Origin: Misgurnus anguillicaudatus
Lineage: Eukaryota > Chordata > Actinopteri > Cypriniformes > Cobitidae
Assembly (NCBI RefSeq): GCF_027580225.2
Contig: NC_073361.2
Coordinates: forward strand, 32,567,501 to 32,631,500
Length of the DNA: 64,000 nt
Reading direction: 5' to 3'
In this document: positions 47,131 through 61,137 of the stretch, in pieces
How the letters are laid out: each line of letters opens with the position of its first letter
Numbering within the stretch: the stretch's first letter is position 1
The notes under the pieces: generated by a model
What the model saw: only the letters and a program-made list of their open reading frames with translations
Databases searched by the model: none
Told to the model about the DNA's origin: nothing
Translations under genes and position numbers: made by a program

Positions 47131-48958
47131 AGGGGTCAAGCCCCGAAGGGGCGAAGACCCCTATTGTATTTGTTAGTTTTCTTTTTAGGGGTCAAGCCCC
47201 GAAGGGGCGTAGAACCCTATTGTATTTGTTAGTTTTCTTTTTATAATAATTATTATTATTAGTTATTCTTCTTCCGCCATTGCGGTCTATGGCAGCCCAT
47301 AGAACCGTACGTAGGAAAGTTATGAAATTTGGCACACTGATAAAGGACAGTCCAATGTGTCCCCACAGCAAATTTGGAGTCTCTATCTCTAACCCGCTAG
47401 CGCCACCAACAGTCCAAATTTGCACTTATGTTTTTGCTTATAACTTCTGATCCATAAGTCCTAGAAATTAAATTCTTGTTTCCTCCGATTCCTTGGCTCA
47501 AGACGATTCGAATGGACCCTATGACGTCATTTTCCGTCATGAAAATTTTCCCGCCATTTTGAAATGTTCATGAAACCTACTTTTGCGAACTCGTCCTAGA
47601 GCTTTTGCCAGATTGCCTTGAAAATCGGTATGCACCATCTAGAGACACTCAAGGCAAAAAGTTATTAAAAGAATTTTGATAAACCAATCCATTGTCGTAT
47701 AGCGCGTCAACGAATTTTACGTAGAGCGCAAAAAAACGGATTTGAGGCTTTATCTTCGCCAAACTTAAGCCTATTGACACGATACTTTGTATTTGTGATG
47801 CCAGTCAGGAACTAAGGGTGCATGCAGAGTTTCGTCACAGCGCCACCTTGTGGCCAGATGAATGCTTTACACGCCTATAACTTTGGCTCAGATTGACGTA
47901 TTTTCACAGGACTTATTTCTTTGGAGTTCTGAATAGTTGCCGAGTCCAACGATACCAAACATGCCAGAATTCGCCTTACGGTTAACCCTGCGCAGCAAAA
48001 TAGCGCTTAAAAAACACGCGTGAATATCTCCGCGAGCGTTTTTCCGATCGACTCGAAAACACCATAGGAAGAAACTAACCTTACCTTCTGAACAAAAAGT
48101 TCTATTGACGTTATATTAAAATTTTCATCAGAAATGGCCGAAAATTGCAAAAAACGAAAAATTACCTTCAAATTTTGTGTTTTTTACACATAAATGGTTG
48201 TAACTTTGTAACGAAAAGAGATTTTTTCACCAGATTTGATACGCTGATGCATGAGCACATTCTGAGGCCACACAAAAAAAATTGTATGCTTGCACCACTA
48301 GATGGCCTTATAATTGAACAAAACCTTTGATAACAAGCCAGCCTTATGGTCATACAACTGTTTCTTAACTAAACTAAAGTGTATAGTCATAAAACTAGCT
48401 AGATGTAACACAATCATGACCTGATGTTGCATGCACAATTTTGTCTTTGCGCCACCTACTGGTTTTGAGATAGAATATGGTATTTTTGCCTAAAACTACT
48501 GCAACAACACATCTAAAACCATGAGTCATCATGGATTATTCATTTCATGGCTTTGACTATAATCACTGGATGTTGCCAATTAACTCCCTAGCAACCATTG
48601 AGAATACCTTATCAACCGTTTTTGCAAAAGCAATATCTCTGCATCAGAACATCGTAGAGACACGGGGATGGTCTCTTTTGACTAATTAAACTTGTTATAA
48701 CATGATGTGACCCATGTTTTGCCACTGCAAACACCACTCACATGTCATTCAGTGCTCTAATGTTCCATGATTGTCAATACCAGAAGGACGATTGCAGTAG
48801 ACAAGAACTTAGATTATTTTTGTTGATAACTTTTTTGTTTTTTCATCTAAAATTATTAGATTTACCTAGGTTCTTCAATCTGCTTATCCGATCTCAATTT
48901 TACATCCTTCTGTGCCCTTTTCGGCTTGACCCCGGCATTGCTGCTTGCAGCTATATTT
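47131..48958 (+). repeat. Family B unit B3
   Basis: Two head modules (47131 and about 47188), typical core and tail. 1828 bp. Confidence 0.8.
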
Positions 48959-51900
48959 ACAATTATTATTAGTTATTCTTCTTCCGCCATTGCGGTCTAT
49001 GGCAGCCCATAGAACCGTACGTAGGAAAGTTATGAAATTTGGCACACTGATAAAGGACACTCCAATGTGTCCCTACAGCAAATTTGGAGTCTCTATGTCT
49101 AACCCGCTAGCGCCACCAACAGTCCAAAGTTGCACTTATGTTTTTGCTTATAACTTCTGGTCCGTATGTCCTAGAAACACAATTCTCGTTTCCTCTGATT
49201 CCTTGGCTCAAGACGATTCGAAAGGACCCTATGACGTCATTTTCCGTCATGAAAATTTTTCCACTATTTTGAATTATTCGTAAAACCTACTTTTTCGAAC
49301 TCGTCCTAGAGCTTTTGTCCGATTGCCACGAAAATCGGCACGTAGCATCTGGAGACACTCATGGCAAAAAGTTATCAAAAGAATTTCAATACACCAATCC
49401 GTTGTCGTATACCGCCTTAACAAATTTTACATAGAGTGCAAAAAAACTGATTTTAGGCTGTATCTTCGCCAAACTTAGAACTATTGTCACGAATCTTGGT
49501 ACCTGAGATGTCAGTCAGGAACTGAGGGAGCATGCACAGTTTCGTTGCAGCGCCACCTAGTGGCCAGACGAATGTTTTATAGGCCTATAACTTTGGCTCC
49601 GATTGACGTATTTTCACGGGACTTGTTTCTTTGGTGTTCTGAATAGTTGCCGAGTCCAACGATACCAAACATGCCAGAATTCGCCTTATGGTTAACCCTG
49701 GGCAGCAAAATAGCGCTTAAAAACACGCGTGAATATCTCCGCGAGCGTTTTTCCGATCGACTCGAAAACACCATAGGAAGAAACTAACCTTACCTTCTGA
49801 ACAAAAAGTTCTATTGGCATTATATTATAATTTCCATCAGAAATGGCTGAAAATTGCAAAAAAAGAAAAATTACCTTTAAATTTTGTGTTTTTTACACAT
49901 AAATGTTTATAACTTCGCAACGAAACAATATTTTTTCACCAGATTTGATACACTGATGTATGAGCACATTCTGAGGCTACACAAAAAAAATTGTATGCTT
50001 GCACCACTAGATGGCCTTATAATTGAACAAAACCTTTGATAACAAGCCAGCCTTATGGTCATACAACTGTTTCTTAACTAAACTAAAGTCTATAGTCATG
50101 AAACTAGCTAGATGTAACGTAGTCATGACTTAAGGTTGCATGCACAGTTTTGTCATAGCGCCACCTAGTGGTTTTGAGATAGAAAATGGCTGTTTTTACC
50201 TAAAACTACTGCAACAACACCAGGGACGTGCACAGACATTTTGAGGGGCAGGGGCTCAAGTGAAATAAAGGGCACCTTTCATAATTATGTATATTTTTTT
50301 TAAACAAAAAGTATATATATTAACACAATTCTGACTTCCTTTTTAAAAAAAAAATATTAAAAAAGTTAATTAATTTTATCTTCCTCAAACTCACGCAATT
50401 GTTTAATTTTCAAAAGATGTCTACAAAATAATCAGTTCACACAGACACCATGGTCTCCTTAGTATTCTAGGTTTATAGAGCAGCAAAGGAAGCCATTACA
50501 CAATGTGCATGTTTTGAAAACATTAAATTACACATTAATTACAAATTTGTTAAAATGCTAAAAACAAAGTTGTGACTGCTGAGTTAGCGCTACATGCCAA
50601 TAAATGCTATATCATATGCTAGCGTTTAGCTGATTAGTTGTTACTCAAAATGTATTTTTGTCTGATAAGGGCTCAAAATATAAGGTCTGTTTACTAATGT
50701 GAGCTTCTGGCATGAGCTTCAGAGCAGAGCAATCAGAGCAGAGCTCAACATTATTATTCATGACCCTTTCAAATAGGGCAAAAATAGACCATTTAATTAA
50801 AATGACAAATTCTAGGGAAGTAAATAGACATGTAAAAACGTTTCTGGATCATTTTTGCACTTAATAAAGCAACATACCTTCTATGTAATTGTCAAAGAAC
50901 AATTTAACATATTTTGACAACACATCCTATGGCACCTTTAATCTTAGGTTTCATATTTATTAGGGTTACACATGTCAGAAACAACAAATATAGATTAGGC
51001 CTATTTTATTTGTATTTTATATTTTACTTTTTTGTGATGTCAGTGAAAATTCAGACTGGGCAAGTAAAATACTGAACCATTAGATTTCTTCCCAATCCAC
51101 TCCAGCACTCCAGTATAACACATTATACTTATTTAACAGACCTTACTAAAAACGCAAACCAAAAAGCTTACTACTGTAGTTAGCAATTATTTTATTGTTT
51201 GTGCTTTATTATTTTATGAGCAGTCTGTTTAAACTACATACACTACTACACTGTTACAAGTTTGCAACTCTTCAGGTTAATATGGGATTGTCGTGGAAAA
51301 CAATGTCCCTGAATCGTTATGTGTAACAACGTGTCCCATATTTTGTGCATAAAACTGTTAATATAAGAATGCTTTCTTCCTCACACACTTACCGGTAGCT
51401 GCCTGCATAATCATGCACATGATCGCGTCTCGTTCAGGCTGAGCAGCTTTGGCGCTTGAAGCGCGAATGATGCAGCACGAGTGTAGACAAGCCAATCAAA
51501 AAGCGAAGTAAGTTAGAGAGGCGGGACTAAGGAAAGGTAAAGCCAATCATATTAGCGATGTGAATTTTGGAGGCGGGACTCATCTGTTAACCGTTTGTGT
51601 GCCACAAATAGCGCTATTTTTCTTTATATAAGAGTTTAAATCTCATTTAAATGATTTCTGAATAAATTCATGTTAAATTAAATAAGCAACAAGTAAAAAA
51701 CACAAGAAACAGACAGACATCAGTTGTTATATGAATAAAGATAATATTATTTTTTTTAAAAGCACCCCAGGAAAAAAAGGGCACTTTCTCTCCAGGAATA
51801 AAAAGGGCAGGTGCTCAAGCCCCCTTTTATGTCTATGTGTGCACGTGCCTGAACAACACATCTAAAACCATGAGTCTTCATGGATTATTCCTTGATTATT

Positions 51901-52311
51901 CCTCCATGGCTTGGAGTATAATCATTGGTGGTTGCCAATTCAATCCCTAGCAACCAATGACAATACCTTATCAACCGTTTTTTGCAAGAGCTTTTTATCT
52001 GCATCAGAACATCGTAAAGACATGGGGATGGTCTATTTTGACTCATTTAACTTGTTGTTACATGTTTTGACCCATGTTTTGCTACTGCAAACATCACTCA
52101 CATGTCCTTCAGTGCTCTAATGATTGTCAATAACAGAAGGACGATTGCAGTAGACAAGAACATAGATTATTATTGTTGATAACTTTTTTGTTTTTTTATC
52201 TAAAATTATCAGGTTTACCTAGGTTCTTCAATCTGCTTATCCAATCTCAATTTTACATCCTTTTGTGCCCTTTTCGGCTTGACCCCGGCATTGCTGCTTG
52301 CAGCTATATTT
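48959..52311 (+). repeat. Family B unit B4, split by a hAT element
   Basis: Headless start (ATTATTATTAG). 1714 bp after removal of the hAT element and one target copy. Confidence 0.8.
50221..51851. mobile_element. hAT-type non-autonomous transposon
   Basis: Left end CAGGGACGTGCACAGACA, right end read inward CAGGCACGTGCACACATAGA. The exact 8-bp duplication AACAACAC lies at 50213-50220 and 51852-51859. Sibling units read GCAACAACACATCTAAAACC without interruption at this point. 1631 bp; no transposase frame found. Subterminal GGGCTCAAG/CTTGAGC motifs also pair. Confidence 0.88.
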
Positions 52312-54011
52312 ATTAGTTATTCTTCTTCCGCCATTGCGGTCTATGGCAGCCCATAGAACCGTACATAGGAAAGTTATGAAATTTGGCACACTGATAGAGG
52401 ACAGTCCAATGTGTCCCCACAGCAAATTTGGAGTCTCTATCTCTAACCCGCTAGCGCCACCAACAGTCCAAAGTTGCACTTATGTTTTTGGTTATAACTT
52501 CTGATCCGTAAGTCCCAGAAACAAAATTCTTGGTTCCTCTGATTCCTTGGCTCAAGACAATTCGATTGGACCCTATGACGTCATTTTCCGTCATTAAATT
52601 TTTCCCCCATTTTGAATTGTTTAAAAAACCTACTTTTTCGAACTCGTCCTAGAGCTTTTGTCCGATTTCCACGAAAATTGGTATGTATCATCTTGAGACA
52701 CTCATGGCAAAAAGTTATCAAAAGAATTTTGATACAGCAATCCGTTGTCATATACCGCCTTAACGAATTTTACGTAGAGCGCAAAAAAACGGATTTTAGG
52801 CTGTATCTTCGTCAAACTTTGGCCTATTGACACGACACTTGGTACTTGTGATGCCAGTCAGGAACTGAGGGTGCATGCACAGTTTCGTCGCAGCGCCACC
52901 TAGTGGCCAGAGAAATGTTTTATACACCTATAACTTTGGCTCCGATTGACGTATTTTCACGGGACTTGTTGCTTTGGAGTTCTGAATAGTTGTCGAGTCC
53001 AACGATACCAAACATGCCAGAATCCGCCTTACGGTTAACCCTGCGCAGCAAAATAGCGCTTACGAAACACGCGTGAATATCTCCGCGAACGTTTTTCCGA
53101 TCGACTCGAAAACACCATAGGAAGAAACTAACCTTACCTGCTGAACAAAAAGTTCTATTGGCGTTATATTAAAATTTTCATCAGAAATGGCCGAAAATTG
53201 CAAAAAACGAAAAATTTCATTCAAAATTTGTGTTTATTACACATAAATGGTTGTAACTTCGTAACGAAAATATATTTTTTCACCAGATTTGATACGCTGA
53301 TGCATGAGCACATTCTGAGGCTACACAAAAAAAATTGTATGCTTGCACCACTAGATGGCCTTATAATTGAACAAAACCTTTGATAACAAGCCATCCCTAT
53401 GGTATTTCAACTGTTTCTTCACTAAACTAAAGTGTATAGACATAAAACTAGCTAGATGTAACACAATCATGACCTGATGTTGCATGCACAATTTTGTCAT
53501 TGCGCCACCTAGTGGTTTTAAGATAGAAATATGGTATTTTTGCTTAAAACTACTGCAATAACATATCTAAAACCATGAGTCATCATGGATTATTCTTTTC
53601 ATGGCTTTGACTATGATCACTGGTGGTTGCCAATTCACTCCCTAGCAACCATTGAGAATACCTTATTAACCGTTTTTGCAAAAGCTATATCTCTGCATCA
53701 GAACATCGTAAAGACACGGAGATGGTCTCTTTTGACTAATTTAACTTGTTATAACATGATGTGACCCATGTTTTGCCACTGCAAACACCACTCACATGTC
53801 TTTCAGTGCTCTAATGTTCCATGATTGTCAAAAACAGAAGGACGATTGCAGTAGACAAGAACATAGATCATTTTTGTTGATAACTTTTTGTTTTTTCATC
53901 TAAAATTATTAGGTTTACCTAGGTTCTTCAATCTGCTTATCCAATCTCAATTTTGCATCCTTTTGTGCCCTTTTCGGCTTGACCCCGGCATTGCTGCTTG
54001 CAGCTATATTT
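52312..54011 (+). repeat. Family B unit B5
   Basis: Headless; it starts at ATTAGTTATTCTTC. Typical core and tail. 1700 bp. Confidence 0.8.
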
Positions 54012-55899
54012 AGGGGTCAAGCCACGAAGTGGCGTAGACACCTATTGTTATTGTTAGTTTTCTTATTATTAGGGGTCAAGCCCCGAAGGGGCGTAGAACC
54101 CTATTGTATTTGTTAGTTTTCTTATTATTAGGGGTCAAGCCCCGAAGGGGCGTAGAACCCTATTGTATTTGTTAGTTTTCTTAATTTTATTATTATTATT
54201 AGTTATTCTTCTTCCGCCATTGCGGTCTATGGCAGCCCATAGAACCGTACGTAGGAAAGTTATGAAATTTGGCACACTGATAAAGGACAGTCCAATGTGT
54301 CCCCACAGCAAATTTGGAGTCTCTATGTCTAACCCACTAGCGCCACCAACAGTCCAAAGTTGCACTTATGTTTTTGCCTATAACTTCTTATCCGTAAGCC
54401 CTAGAAACAAAATTCTTGGTTCCTCTGATTCCTTGGCTCAAGACGATTCCATTGGACCCTATGACATCATTTTCCGTCATGAAATTTTTTCGCCATTTTG
54501 AATTATTCGTAAAACCTACTTTTGCGAACTCGTCCTAGAGCTTTTCCCCGATTTCCACGAAAATTGGTATGCAGCATCTAGAGACACTCAAGGCAAAAAG
54601 TTATTAAAAGAATTTCGATAAACCAATCCGTTGTCGTATAGCGCGTCAACAAATTTTACATAGAGCGCAAAAAAACAGATTTTAGGCTGTATCTTCTCCA
54701 AACTTAGGCCTATTGACACAAATCTTGGTACTTGAGATGCCAGTCAGGAACTGAGGGAGCATGCACAGTTTCGTTGCAGCGCCACCTAGTGGCCAGACGA
54801 ATGTTTTATAGGCCTATAACTTTGGCTATGATCATCATATTTACAAGGGACTGGTTTCCTTGGAGTTTTGAATAGTTGCCGAGTCCAACGATACCAAACA
54901 TGCCAGGATTCGCCTTACGGTTAACCCTGTGCGGCAAAATAGTGCTTAAAAAACACGCGCGAATATCTCCGCGACCGTAATTCTGATCGACTCAAAAACA
55001 CCATAGGAAGAAACTAACCTTACCTTCTGAACAAAAAGTTCTATTGGCGTTATATTAAAATTTTCATCAGAAATGACCGAAAAATGCAAAAAACGAAAAA
55101 TTACATTTTAAATTTTGTATTTTTTACACATAAATGGTTATAACTTCGCAACGAAAAGAGATTTTTTCACCAGATTTGATACGCTGATGTACGACCACAG
55201 TCTGAGGCTACAAAAAAAAAATTGCTTGCTTGCACCACTAGTTGGCGTTATAATTGAACAAAACCTGTGATATCAAGCCAGCCCTATGGTCATACAACTG
55301 TTTCTTCACTAAACTAAAGTGTATAGTCATAAAACTAGCTCGATGTAACGTAATCATGACCTGAAGTTGCATGCACAATTTTGTCACAGCGCCACCTAGT
55401 GGTTTTGAGATAGAAAATTGAAAATTTTGCCTAAAACTACTGCAACAACACATCTAAAACCACATGTCATCATGGATTATTCATTTCATGGCTTGGATTA
55501 TAATCACTGGTGGATGTCAATTTACTGTCTAGCAACCAATGAGAATACCTTATCAACTGTTTTTGCAAGAGCTTTATCTCTGCATCAGAACAGCGTAGAG
55601 ACATGGGGGTGGGCTCTTTTGACTTATTAACACCACTGTAACATTTTGTGAGCTGAGTATTACCACTGCAAGCACCACTCACATTTCCTTCAGTGTTCTA
55701 GTTGTCAATGCTCCTCAAGACGTGAGGGAGAGATTTCACTGAATAAGAACACAGCTTTTTAGCTGATGACTGTTATATTAATTTGTCTGAAATCAGGAGG
55801 TTTTGCTAGGTTTTTTTGAACTGCTCATCCGGACTCAAGTTTACCTTCTTCTGTGCCCTTTTTGGCTTGACCCCGGCATTGCTGCTTGCAGCTATATTT
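54012..55899 (+). repeat. Family B unit B6
   Basis: Three head modules: the first of the CCAC/GTGG type, the next two CCCC/GGGG. The 3' part (after about 54830) differs from most units and resembles B11 and part of B8. Confidence 0.8.
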
Positions 55900-57660
55900 A
55901 GGGGTCAAGCCCCGAAGGGGCGTAGAACCCTATTGTATTTGTTAGTTTTCTTAATTTTATTATTATTATTATTAGTTATTCTTCTTCCGCCATTGCGGTC
56001 TATGGCAGCCCATAGAACCGTACGTAGGAAAGTTATGAAATTTGGCACACTGATAAACGACAGTCCAATGTGTCCCCACAGCAAATTTGGAGTCTCTATA
56101 TCTAACCCACTAGCGCCACCAACAGTCCAAAGTTGCACTTATGTTTTTGCCTATAACTTCTGACCCGTACGTCCTAGAAATTAAATTCTTGTTTCCTCTG
56201 ATTCCTTGGCTCAAGACGATTCGATTGGACCCTATGACGTCATTTTCCGTCATGAAAATTTTCCCGCCATTTTTAAATATTCATAAAACCTACTTTTGCG
56301 AACTCGTCCTAGAGCTTTTGCCGGATTGCCTTGAAAATCGGTATGCACCATCTAGAGACACTCAAGGCAAAAAGTTATTAAAAGAATTTTGATAAACCAA
56401 TCCGTTGTCGTATAGCGCGTCAACAAATTTTACGTAGAGCTCAAAAAAACGGATTTGAGGCTGTATCTTCGCCAAACTTAAGCCTATTGACACGATACTT
56501 TGTATTTGTGATGCCAGTCAGGAACTAAGGGTGCATGCAGAGTTTCGTCACAGCGCCACCTAGTGGTCAGACTTATGTTTTACATGCCTATAACTTTGGC
56601 TCCGATTGACATATTTTCACAGGACTTGTTTCCTTTGAGTTCTAAATAGTTGCCGAGTCCAACGATACCAAACATACCCGAATTCGCCTTACGGTTAACC
56701 CTGCGCAGCAAAATAGCACTTAAGAAACACGCGTAAATATCTCCGCGAACGTTTTTCCGATCGACTCGAAAACACCATAGGAAGAAACTAACCTTACCTT
56801 CTGAACAAAAAGTTCTATTGGCGTTATATTAAAATTTTCATCAGAAATGGCCGAAAATTGCAAAAAACGAAAAATTACCTTCAAATTTTGTGTTTTTTAC
56901 ACATAAATGGTTGTAACTTTGTAACGAAAAGAGATTTTTTCACCAGATTTGATACGATGATGCATGAGCACATTCTGAGGCCACACAAAAAAAATTGTAT
57001 GCTTGCACCACTAGATGGCCTTATAATTGAACAAAACCTTTGATAACAAGCCAGCCCTATGGTCATACAACTGTTTCTTAACTAAACTAAAGTGTATAGT
57101 CATAAAACTAGCTAGATGTAACACAATCATGACCTGATGTTGCATGCACAATTTTTTCATTGCGCCACCTACTGGTTTTGAGATGGAATATGGTATTTTT
57201 GCCTAAAACTACTGCAACAACACATCTAAAACCATGAGTCATCATGGATTATTCCTTTCATGGCTTTGACTATAATCACTGGTGGTTGCCAATTTACTCC
57301 CTAGCAACCATTGAGAATACCTTATCAACCGTTTTTGCAAAAGCTATATCTCTGCATCAGAACATCGTAGAGACATGGGGATGGTCTCTTTTGACTAATT
57401 AAACTTGTTGTAACATGATGTGACCACTGCAAACACCACTCACATGTCCTTCAGTGTTCTAATGTTCCATGATTGTCAATAACAGAAGGACGATTGCAGT
57501 AGACAAGAACTTAGATTAATTTTGTTGATAACTTTTTTGTTTTTTCATCTAAAATTATTAGATTTACCTAGGTTCTTCAATCTGCTTATCCAATCTCAAT
57601 TTTACATCCTTTTGTGCCCTTTTCGGCTTGACCCCGGCATTGCTGCTTGCAGCTATATTT
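55900..57660 (+). repeat. Family B unit B7
   Basis: One head module of the CCCC/GGGG type, typical core and tail. 1761 bp. Confidence 0.8.
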
Positions 57661-59435
57661 ATTATTAGGGGTCAAGCCCCGAAGGGGCGAAGACCCCTAT
57701 TGTATTTGTTAGTTTTCTTTTTACAATTATTATTAGTTATTCTTCTTCCGCCATTGCGGTCTATGGCAGCCCATAGAACCGTACGTAGGAAAGTTATGAA
57801 ATTTGGCACACTGATAAAGGACACTCCAGTGTGTCCCCACAGCAAATTTGGAGTCTCTATGTCTAACCCGCTAGCGCCACCAACAGTCCAAAGTTGCACT
57901 TATGTTTTTGCTTATAACTTCTGGTCCGTATGTCCTAGAAACACAATTTTCGTTTCCTCTGATTCCTTGGCTCAAGACGATTCGAAAGGACCCTATGACG
58001 TCATTTTCCGTCATGAAAATTTTTCCACTATTTTGAATTATTCGTAAAACCTACTTTTTCGAACTTGTCCTAGAGCTTTTGTCCGATTGCCACGAAAATC
58101 GGCACGTAGCATCTAGAGACACTCATGGCAAAAAGTTATCAAAAGAATTTCAATACACCAATCCGTTGTCGTATACCGCCTTAACAAATTTTACGTAGAG
58201 TGCAAAAAAACTGATTTTAGGCTGTATCTTCGTCAAACTTAGGCCTATTGACATGACACTTGGTACTTGTGATGCCAGTCAGGAACTGAGGGTGCATGCA
58301 CAGTTTCGTCGCAGCGCCACCTAGTGGTCAGATTAATGTATTACACGCCTATAACTTTGGCTGCGGTCAATGTATTGTCACGGGACTTGTTTCCTTGGAG
58401 TTTTGAATAGTTGCCGAGTCCAACGATACCAAACTTGCCAGAATTCGCCTTACGGTTAACCCTGCGCAGCAAAATGGCGCTTAAAAAACACGTGCGAAAA
58501 TCTCCGCGAGCGTAATTCTGATCGACTCAAAAACACCATAGGAAGAAACTAACCTTACCTTCTGAACAAAAAGTTCTATTGGCATTATATTAAAATTTTC
58601 ATCAGAAATTGCCGAAAAATGCAAAAAACGAAAAATTACCTTTAAATTTTGTATTTTTTACACATAAATGGTTATAACTTCGCAACGAAAAGAGATTTTT
58701 TCACCAGATTTGATACGCTGATGTACGACCACAGTCTTAGGCTACACAAAAAAAATTGCTTGCTTGCACCACTAGTTGGCGTTATAATTGAACAAAACCT
58801 GTGATATCAAGCCAGCCCTATGGTCATACAACTGTTTCTTCACTAAACTAAAGTGTATAGACATAAAACTAGCTCAATGTAACGTAATCATGACCTGAAG
58901 TTGCATGCACAATTTTGTCACAGCGCCACCTAGTGGTTTTGAGATAGAAAATGGTAATTTTTGCCTAAAACTACTGCAACAAACACATCTAAAACCATAA
59001 ATCATCATGGATTATTCATTTCATGGCTTGGATTATAATTACTGGTGGATGTCAATTTACTGTCTAGCAACCAATGAGAATACCTTATCAACTGTTTTTG
59101 CAACAGCTTTTTCTCTGCATCAGAACGGCGTAGAGACATGGGGATGGTCTCTTTTGACTCATTTAACTTGCTGTAACATGTTGTGACCCATGTTTTGCCA
59201 CTGCAAACATCACATACATGTCTTTCAGTGCTCTAATGTTCCATGATTGTCAATAACAGAAGGACGATTGCAGTAGACAAGAACATAGATTATTTTTGTT
59301 GATTACTTTTGCGTTTTTTTCATCTGAAATCATAAGGTTTCCCTAGGTTCTTTAGTCTGCTTATCCAATCTCAATTTTACATCCTTTTGTGCCCTTTTCG
59401 GCTTGACCCCGGCATTGCTGCTTGCAGCTATATTT
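57661..59435 (+). repeat. Family B unit B8
   Basis: One head module after ATTATT. The first half is close to B4; the second half resembles B6, so it may be a recombinant. Confidence 0.75.
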
Positions 59436-61137
59436 AGTTATTCTTCTTCTTCTTCCGCCATTGCGGTCTATGGCAGCCCATAGAACCGTACGTAGGAAAG
59501 TTATGAAATTTGGCACACTGATAGAGGACAGTCCAATGTGTCCCCACAGCAAATTTGGAGTCTCTATGTCTAACCCGCTAGCGCCACCAACAGTCCAAAG
59601 TTGCACTTATGTTTTTGCTTATAACTTCTGATCCGTAAGCCCTAGAAACAAAATTCTTGCTTCCTCTGTTTCCTTGGCTCAAGACGATTCGATTGGACCC
59701 TATGGCGTCTTTTTTCGACATGAAAATTTTCCGCCATTTTGAATTATTCGTAAAACCTACTTTTTCGAACTCGTCCTAGAGCTTTTGTCCAATTGCCACG
59801 AAAATTGGTATGTATCATCTTGAGACACTTAAGGCAAAAAGTTATCAAAAGAATTTCGATACACCAATCCGTTGTCGTATACCGCCTTAACGAATTTTAC
59901 GTAGAGCGCAAAAAAACAGATTTTAGGCTGTATCTTCGTCAAACTTAGGCCTATTGACACGACACTTGGTACTTGAGATGCCAGTCAGGAACCGAGGGTG
60001 CATGCATAGTTTCGTTGCAGCGCCACCTAGTGGCCAGAGAAATGTTTTATACACCTATAACTTTGGCTCCGATTGACGTATTTTCATGGGACTTGCTTCT
60101 TTGGAGTTCTGAATAGTTGCCGAGTGAAACGACACCAAACATGCCAGAATTCGCCTTACGATGAACCCTGCGCAGCAAAATAGCGCTTAAAAAACACGCG
60201 TGAATATCTCCGCGAACGTTTTTCCGATCGACTCGAAAACACCATAGGAAGAAACTAACCTTACCTTCTGAACAAAAAGTTCTATTGGTGTTATATTAAA
60301 ATTTTCATCAGAAATGGGCGAAAATTGCAAAAAACGAAAAATTACCTTCAAATTTTGTGTTTTTTACACATAAATGGTTGTAACTTCGTAACGAAAAGAG
60401 ATTTTTTCACCAGATTTGATACGCTGATGCATGAGCACATTCTGAGGCTACACAAAAAAATTGTATGCTTGCACCACTAGATGGCCTTATAATTGAACAA
60501 AACCTTTGATAACAAGCCAGCCCTATGGTCATACAACTGTTTCTTCACTAAACTAAAGTGTATAGACATAAAACTAGCTAGATGTAAAACAATCATGACC
60601 TGATGTTGCATGCACAATTTTGTCATTGCGCGACCTACTGGTTTTGAGATAGAATATGGTATTTTTGCCTAAAACTATTGCAACAACACATCTAAAACCA
60701 CGAGTCATCATGGATTATTCCTTTCATGGCTTTGACTATAATCACTGGTGTTTGCCAATTCACTCCCCAGCAACCATTGAGAATACCTTATCAACCGTTT
60801 TTGCAAAAGCTATATCTCTGCATCAGAACATCGTAGAGACACGGGGATGGTCTCGTTTGATTAATTAAACTTGTTGTAACATGATGTGACCCATGTTTTG
60901 CAACTGCAAACACCACGCACATGCCCTTCAGTGCTCTAATGTTCCATGATTGTCAATAACAGAAGGACGATTGCAGTAGTCAAGAACTTAAATTATTTTT
61001 GTTGATAACTTTTTTGTTTTTTCATCTAAAATTATTAGGTTTACCTAGGTTCTTCAATCTGCTTATCCAATCTCAATTTTACATCCTTTTGTGCCCTTTT
61101 CGGCTTGACCCCGGCATTGCTGCTTGCAGCTATATTT
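59436..61137 (+). repeat. Family B unit B9
   Basis: Headless and without an ATT run. Very close to B2 over the core, including the rare CTATGGCGTCTTTTTTCGAC variant. Confidence 0.8.
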
